Assembly: GCA_014526335.1 (NCBI GenBank) | Contig: JACTAT010000149.1 | Coordinates: 241,171 to 305,170, forward strand | From: Chrysaora quinquecirrha | Taxonomy: Eukaryota; Cnidaria; Scyphozoa; Semaeostomeae; Pelagiidae | Direction of reading: 5' to 3' | DNA: 64,000 nucleotides | In this document: piece by piece, positions 60,301 through 64,000 of the stretch | Layout: every line of letters starts with the position of its first letter | Position numbering within the stretch: position 1 is the stretch's first letter | Position numbers and translations under genes: made by a program | Notes under the pieces: model-generated | What the model was told of the DNA's origin: nothing | What the model saw: the letters and a program-made list of their open reading frames with translations, nothing else | The model's database searches: none

Positions 60301-63300
60301 CAAATGCTTGTTTCAATGTCGAAAGTTTGAAAACTTTTCATTGTCCTAAAAATCACTACAACATAAGATAATGTCGTGGCGAAAGCATTATTCGTTTTTT
60401 TCACCTTTTTGTTCACTGTTCACTGTTTTTCATCTTAGGCTTATTCACTGCTGCTGAAGTCATTCCAATCTCTTTTGAGTATCAAAAATATACCCCTTGT
60501 GGAGACTGCGTACAAGTAAGTGCATTTGCTAGTATCACCCACCAGAAATCTCTAAATTAGTTTATCAGTAATAAGTTTGAAATTGTACGCGTCATTTTGA
60601 GTAGAATCGTTGTCGTGTATTTGCCTCCATGGGTAGTAAAATTTTCGTCTAAAAGTTGGTCAGTTCAGTTGTTCAGTTGTTATGTGCAGTCATTGCTGTG
60701 CTGCCTAAAGCAGTAACCCTGAACTAAACGTAGATTAAACCAGAAACTATGTTGGGTAACAGAAGCTGCAATCTAAAATAGCATTTGATGTCCAATGAGT
60801 TTATTTAGATAAAGGAGATTTATCAAGGTGTAGTGTAATTTTCGTCTAAAAATTGGTCTGCTCACTTCTAATGAAGTGATTATAATGCATCCTAAAAGAG
60901 TTACCCTGAACTAAACCTAGATTGCACCAGAGAGCTATGTTAGGTAATCGAGGCTGCAGTCTAGAATAGCATTTTATGTTCATTAGGATAAGTATTTTTT
61001 GATCTGTGTAAGCTTTTATAAATTCGATTTGTAGATTTTTGGTTGATGATCTTACGAAGAGCTACGAAGTACTAAGCAGAGCAGTTTCGGATGCAGCGCA
61101 GCAGCCTTCAGAGGCGAAGGAGAAAGCTACAGATGGCGATGTGACAAAATCAATCCAAGCTGCGATGAATGTGGAGGAGAATAAGGAAACTGATGAATCT
61201 CTTGAATCGCCAGCAGTCCACGAAGCTTATGCGAATGTTGTCTTTGATTTGTCTGTCATTGCAGAAATAGCCACGTACAAATCTTCAGTTGTAGGGGTGA
61301 GTAATTTATTCTTGAATTGACATCACTTTTGGGGCTATAATTCAGTGCCCATCAGGGCTGAACTGCTGAATGTTTAGGATAAATAAAGGAGACAAATGCT
61401 TTAGGGCTAGGCAGATTATGGACAGAAACATTTTTAATGGAAAATCCAGCTTGGAAAACTATGTAGCGTCTTTCCATTTTCATCCATGATGTATGATTAT
61501 TGAGGTCTATGCCTTGTTATTAATAGATTTGGTAATACGTGTATTTTGTGAGATCGATGTTTGATTGACCTACTAGTCTTTCCTGTGAGTGTTCTTTCTC
61601 TCTAATTAAAGCCGGGCTTATGCCGACCGAAGGAAGCAGGGAGCGCTAGATGGAACTAACGGTAACTAGTTGCTAACATATGTCAACATGCCAACAACAA
61701 GTTGGCACTTATAGGATACAGCTGATCCTTGTTGCAAGAGCGCTTAGGTCGACTGTGACTGACGGGAATCCGTTGTTAACTAATCACAGAAGTAGAACAT
61801 GCCCTACTCTCTGGAACTGTGCTCTGATTAGTTGCCGTCAAAAAGGAACTAGTTGCTACCTAGTTGCCAGAGTGCTTATGTCGACAGGTCAGTTGCGATA
61901 AATTAGTTCGAAAAACTGGCGATCAGCAGTCGGCAAGTACTTCTGACTACGCACAATATCGGCATAAGCCTGTTTCTAGAACTGTGTGTTCTATGTCTCT
62001 AACAGTGTTTCTCATCTTTTCCAGGCCTGGAAAGTTGAACCACCCACATTTCAGCTTCTCACAGAAACGTTCTCACCAACCAACTGGGATCTTGCTCAAC
62101 GTTTTCCAGCCGTCCAATTTTGCATCATTTCAACACTGTATACTCATTCTCAAAGGTACGAAGAACTGATTTTTTGAGTATTTTTTTGAATATAATTCAA
62201 AATTACAAGAATTGCGACGAGTAAAATGTTGAACCACCAGTAGACAAGAAAGAACGACAAATCCAGTATAGTGTATTTTTGCCAATCAAAGAAAAATTAT
62301 TACGGCATAGTCGATTTTGCAAAGGAACTACATGATTAAAAATTATAAGCCTTTTCGATTCACACTGGAATCATCATCAGTAATGAAAAATTACAGCAGC
62401 AAGAAAATAAGAAAATATAGCAAAAAATATGAAAATACTCATGCAAGGCAAATTTTAGGTTACAGTAACTTCTTATTTTCCTTGCTGTAATTTTTCATTA
62501 CTGATGATGATTCCAGTGTGAATCGAAACGTTTAACGTGTAAATCGTTTTTTTTAATCATGCAGTTTCCTTTGGAAAATCGGCTATGCCGTAATAATTTT
62601 TCTTGGATTGTCAAAATACTGGATTTGTCGTTCTTTCTTGTCTACTGGTTCAATATGTTACTCGACTCATCGCAATTCTTTTATTGAGATTTATTATCAA
62701 ACTACGATTTCCTGCCAACATTCCAATTTCTACAATCATTTTCAGAGTTGCAAAAGTTATTGACCTTCCTCCAAACCTGGATTTTTTTAACCAACCTTCC
62801 TCATTTTAACATAATATAAAATCGCCGAAAAACAGCCAAACAGACTCCTGCACGCACGAGACAAAAACATGTACATAGGGACCTTCCCAGATCGCTTGTA
62901 TGTTTTAGCGTAAGTGTTACAAAGGTGGCAATCAGGCTTTAATATCAGGGAGGCTACAGTCTTAAGAGGGTGACTCATAAATTGATTCCAACTTTCCAGG
63001 CTGACGGATATCACAGCACTGTATAGACCTACAAAGGGCTGACAAGATAGATTTTCTTTCTTTTATTATAATGATCAAGCAAGCCTGATTTTTCTCCTTT
63101 GATTAATTTTGAAATGCAGCCTAAATCAACTGCATGCAGTTTGAATAATTTTTAATAATTCAAGGTATTTTGTTCGTGATTTATTGTCCGCTCTTGAATT
63201 AGCTGTAGCAAAAATAGAAAAAGTCGTTTTACTACAAAACCTTCCTCATTTTGTAGCCAAAACCTTCCTCCAAACCAGGTGTGTAGGTGTGCAGGGTTTT

Positions 63301-63388
63301 TGCATCTCTGCGATCCAAGGAATATCAACAGATGTACAGAAGAACATAGGGACCCTTTCAAATCTTCTGGATGCTCAAATAGCTTCTG
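48343..63388 (+). CDS. SMG1: SMG1 PI3K-related kinase, N-terminal part, continues past right edge
   Basis: SMG1 phosphorylates UPF1 in nonsense-mediated mRNA decay. Exons seen: 48343-48673, 49357-49496, 50856-50913, 51408-51485, 52315-52396, 52589-52636, 52844-52892, 53034-53110, 53844-53916, 56984-57081, 57644-57732, 58235-58319, 58698-58770, 59081-59232, 59711-59812, 60439-60515, 61035-61296, 62025-62155 and 63166-63388; about 740 residues of the N-terminal HEAT-repeat arm. Family matches: DNSRLSQLMRHIT, VFKWVFSK, DVVDILVGWHID, QFLEDMEAHAE, GCPITPPYIKE, FPAVQFCIISTLY. The first exon is an S/R/K-rich disordered tail, as in other SMG1 proteins. The kinase and FATC domains lie beyond the window. 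Phases join except between 50856-50913 and 51408-51485. The start is the first ATG after an in-frame stop (48334-48336). Confidence 0.92.
50366..50697. mobile_element. TIR family C, copy 2, in SMG1 intron
   Basis: Ends AGGGCGTATG and ATACGCCCT flank a body that aligns with 17887-18211 (shared TTTTTTGGTACCGTCTTCTG and AATGAATGGTTTAGTTCGAG). About 332 bp, non-coding. Confidence 0.8.
51647..51820 (+). mobile_element. tRNA-derived SINE family 2, copy in SMG1 intron
   Basis: Box A-like TGGCGTCATGG (51655-51665), box B GGTTCGAGCC (51711-51720), then CCAGCCACGG and a CACCTT-type tail. Very similar to 45493-45660. Confidence 0.8.
54035..56311. repeat. Inverted array of about 152-bp tandem units in SMG1 intron
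   Basis: The outer ends CACTTTGGATCCCAGATGG and its complement bound the array. The left arm (to about 54545) has a little over 3 units in one orientation; after a spacer of about 150 bp (54546-54695) the right arm has about 11 units in the opposite orientation. Two unit types exist, one with GATCGTGATGAAAATTGGC and one with GATCTTGGTAAAATTTGGC. In the left arm they alternate, giving a period of about 304. There is no true ORF; open frames through units are period artefacts. Confidence 0.9.
56352..56759. mobile_element. TIR element family 1 (MITE), copy 2
   Basis: Ends TACACGCTTTTTTATTTATA and AAAAAAGAAAGCGTGTA with inner TAAGGAACCTAC/GTAGGTTCCTTA. TA flanks both ends. Same terminal sequence and internal AGTTCCTTAA words as 4846-5231. 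In the same SMG1 intron as the inverted array. Confidence 0.75.
57851..58050. mobile_element. TIR family A copy in SMG1 intron, truncated
   Basis: Starts AGGCCCTGGTCAAACAATC and has GGCCACGTCGCAAAACATGG. The right terminus is not preserved. Confidence 0.55.
59345..59655. repeat. 28-bp minisatellite in SMG1 intron
   Basis: Units of TCAGCATGTTCATTTCATAC plus TGCATTCG, most regular at 59480-59640. The open frames here (rich in FHTAFVSMF) follow the repeat and are not genes. Confidence 0.9.
59813..60438. other. SMG1 intron, nothing recognised
   Basis: AT-rich intron between coding exons; no repeat end, RNA gene or ORF that I can support. Confidence 0.5.
60516..61034. repeat. SMG1 intron with a diverged direct duplication
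   Basis: ATTTTCGTCTAAAAGTTGGTC near 60640 and again near 60840, followed in both by AGTAACCCTGAACTAAAC-like and GTTGGGTAACAGAAGCTGC-like words, shows two diverged direct copies of about 200 bp. Confidence 0.6.
62207..62682. mobile_element. Palindromic element in SMG1 intron
   Basis: Inverted arms of roughly 180-200 bp: GACAAGAAAGAACGACAAAT on the left and ATTTGTCGTTCTTTCTTGTC on the right, with further pairing inward to TGATGATGATTCCAG and its complement. No ORF. A hairpin motif near the inner part of each arm resembles those at 11.4-11.6 kb. Confidence 0.75.
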
Positions 63389-63589
63389 GTATGTTATCAA
63401 AATCAATGTGATCATAAGGCCAACTGTGCAGGCCACTGATCAATTTATATGCCTTCATGTTCACTGTGTTCTGAGTTATGAAAGCGTGTTGTAAAGTAAA
63501 ATCAATGTATTTTTTGTATGTTTGTTTTTTTGTATCTATCTATGTGTACGTGTCATGCATGGCAAATAGAACTATAGATCTTTCCACAA

Positions 63590-63720
63590 GCGGCATACCT
63601 AAGTGATGAGATTCGAACCTGGACTGCATGATCAGAGATCCAACGGCGTTTCCTCTGAGCTATAGAGCATAATGACATCACAAAGTAACTCTCCAAGTCA
63701 TACAACCCAAGGATCACGTA
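63590..63720 (-). mobile_element. tRNA-derived SINE family 1, copy 1
   Basis: On the minus strand, box A-like TAGCTCAGAGG (63662-63652) and box B GGTTCGAATC (63619-63610) are spaced as in a tRNA head. Flanks do not pair as an acceptor stem. A sister copy follows 240 bp downstream. Confidence 0.6.
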
Positions 63721-63829
63721 CCGTTTGACTTTTTTATGTTTCGGCCATGCTGAGCCTTCTTCAGCAACTTTACATATTAATATATAGTATAGATGTTATG
63801 AATACAGAACACAAGGATATATTTTCGAC

Positions 63830-63975
63830 CAATGGCATACCACAATAGATTGGATTGGAACCAGGACTGCATGATCAGAGAGCCAACGACGTTTTCACTG
63901 AGCAAAAGAGCTCAATGAAATTGCCGAGTAACCCTGCAAGTCATACAGCCCAAAGCTCTCCTCCCGTTTGACTTC
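63830..63975 (-). mobile_element. tRNA-derived SINE family 1, copy 2
   Basis: Aligns with 63590-63720 (shared GGACTGCATGATCAGAGA on the plus strand). Box B is changed to GGTTCCAATC. Both are followed by CCGTTTGACTT, so the repeat unit is longer than the tRNA-like head. Confidence 0.6.
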
Positions 63976-64000
63976 TCAAATATTTGTTTTAGCAAGATTG

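Noticed and set aside
63605..63670. tRNA gene on the minus strand
   Set aside because: Pol III boxes are present but acceptor and anticodon stems do not pair; it is better explained as a SINE head, with a second diverged copy next to it.

Overview
The window looks like nuclear DNA from an invertebrate metazoan. Genes are split into many short exons with GT-AG introns, the DNA is AT-rich, and introns and spacers are full of small inverted-repeat elements, tRNA-derived SINEs, microsatellites and a CR1/L2-type LINE. An anthozoan cnidarian would fit, but this is inference; nothing here fixes the species. There are no bacterial-type operons, ribosome binding sites or CRISPR.

Layout. (1) 1-6.5 kb: two near-identical copies of the 5' part of an unrecognised minus-strand gene (1-656 and 4190-4845), a diverged paralogue at 5694-6437, and a small three-exon plus-strand gene at 849-1912. 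(2) 7.76-17.2 kb: DDX47/Rrp3-type DEAD-box helicase on the plus strand, with a one-base frame break in exon 2 and no exon for motif Ia and the GG motif. Its second intron holds a 2.1 kb palindromic element. (3) 18.9-20.1 kb: a single-exon rhodopsin-like receptor, minus strand. (4) 25.4-47.8 kb: a complete ABCA-type (ABCA3-like) full transporter, minus strand, about 18 exons. One transmembrane exon ends abruptly at a roughly 5.5 kb LINE inserted in the same orientation. (5) 48.3 kb to the right edge: the N-terminal part of SMG1, the PI3K-like kinase of nonsense-mediated decay, plus strand. The kinase domain lies beyond the window. ABCA and SMG1 diverge from a shared spacer of about 0.5 kb.

The genes do not form a pathway. 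DDX47 acts in ribosomal RNA processing, SMG1 in mRNA surveillance, ABCA in lipid transport and the receptor in signalling. The most notable content lies in the repeats: the DDX47 palindrome flanked by a 13-bp direct repeat, an inverted array of about 152-bp tandem units in an SMG1 intron, at least four TIR-bounded families present in more than one copy or with clear TIRs, and recurrent hairpins carrying a hammerhead-core-like motif. Lesions in two genes (DDX47 and ABCA) could be real allelic damage or assembly error; the sequence alone cannot decide. Exon boundaries were read by eye from splice signals and protein similarity and may be off by a base or two.
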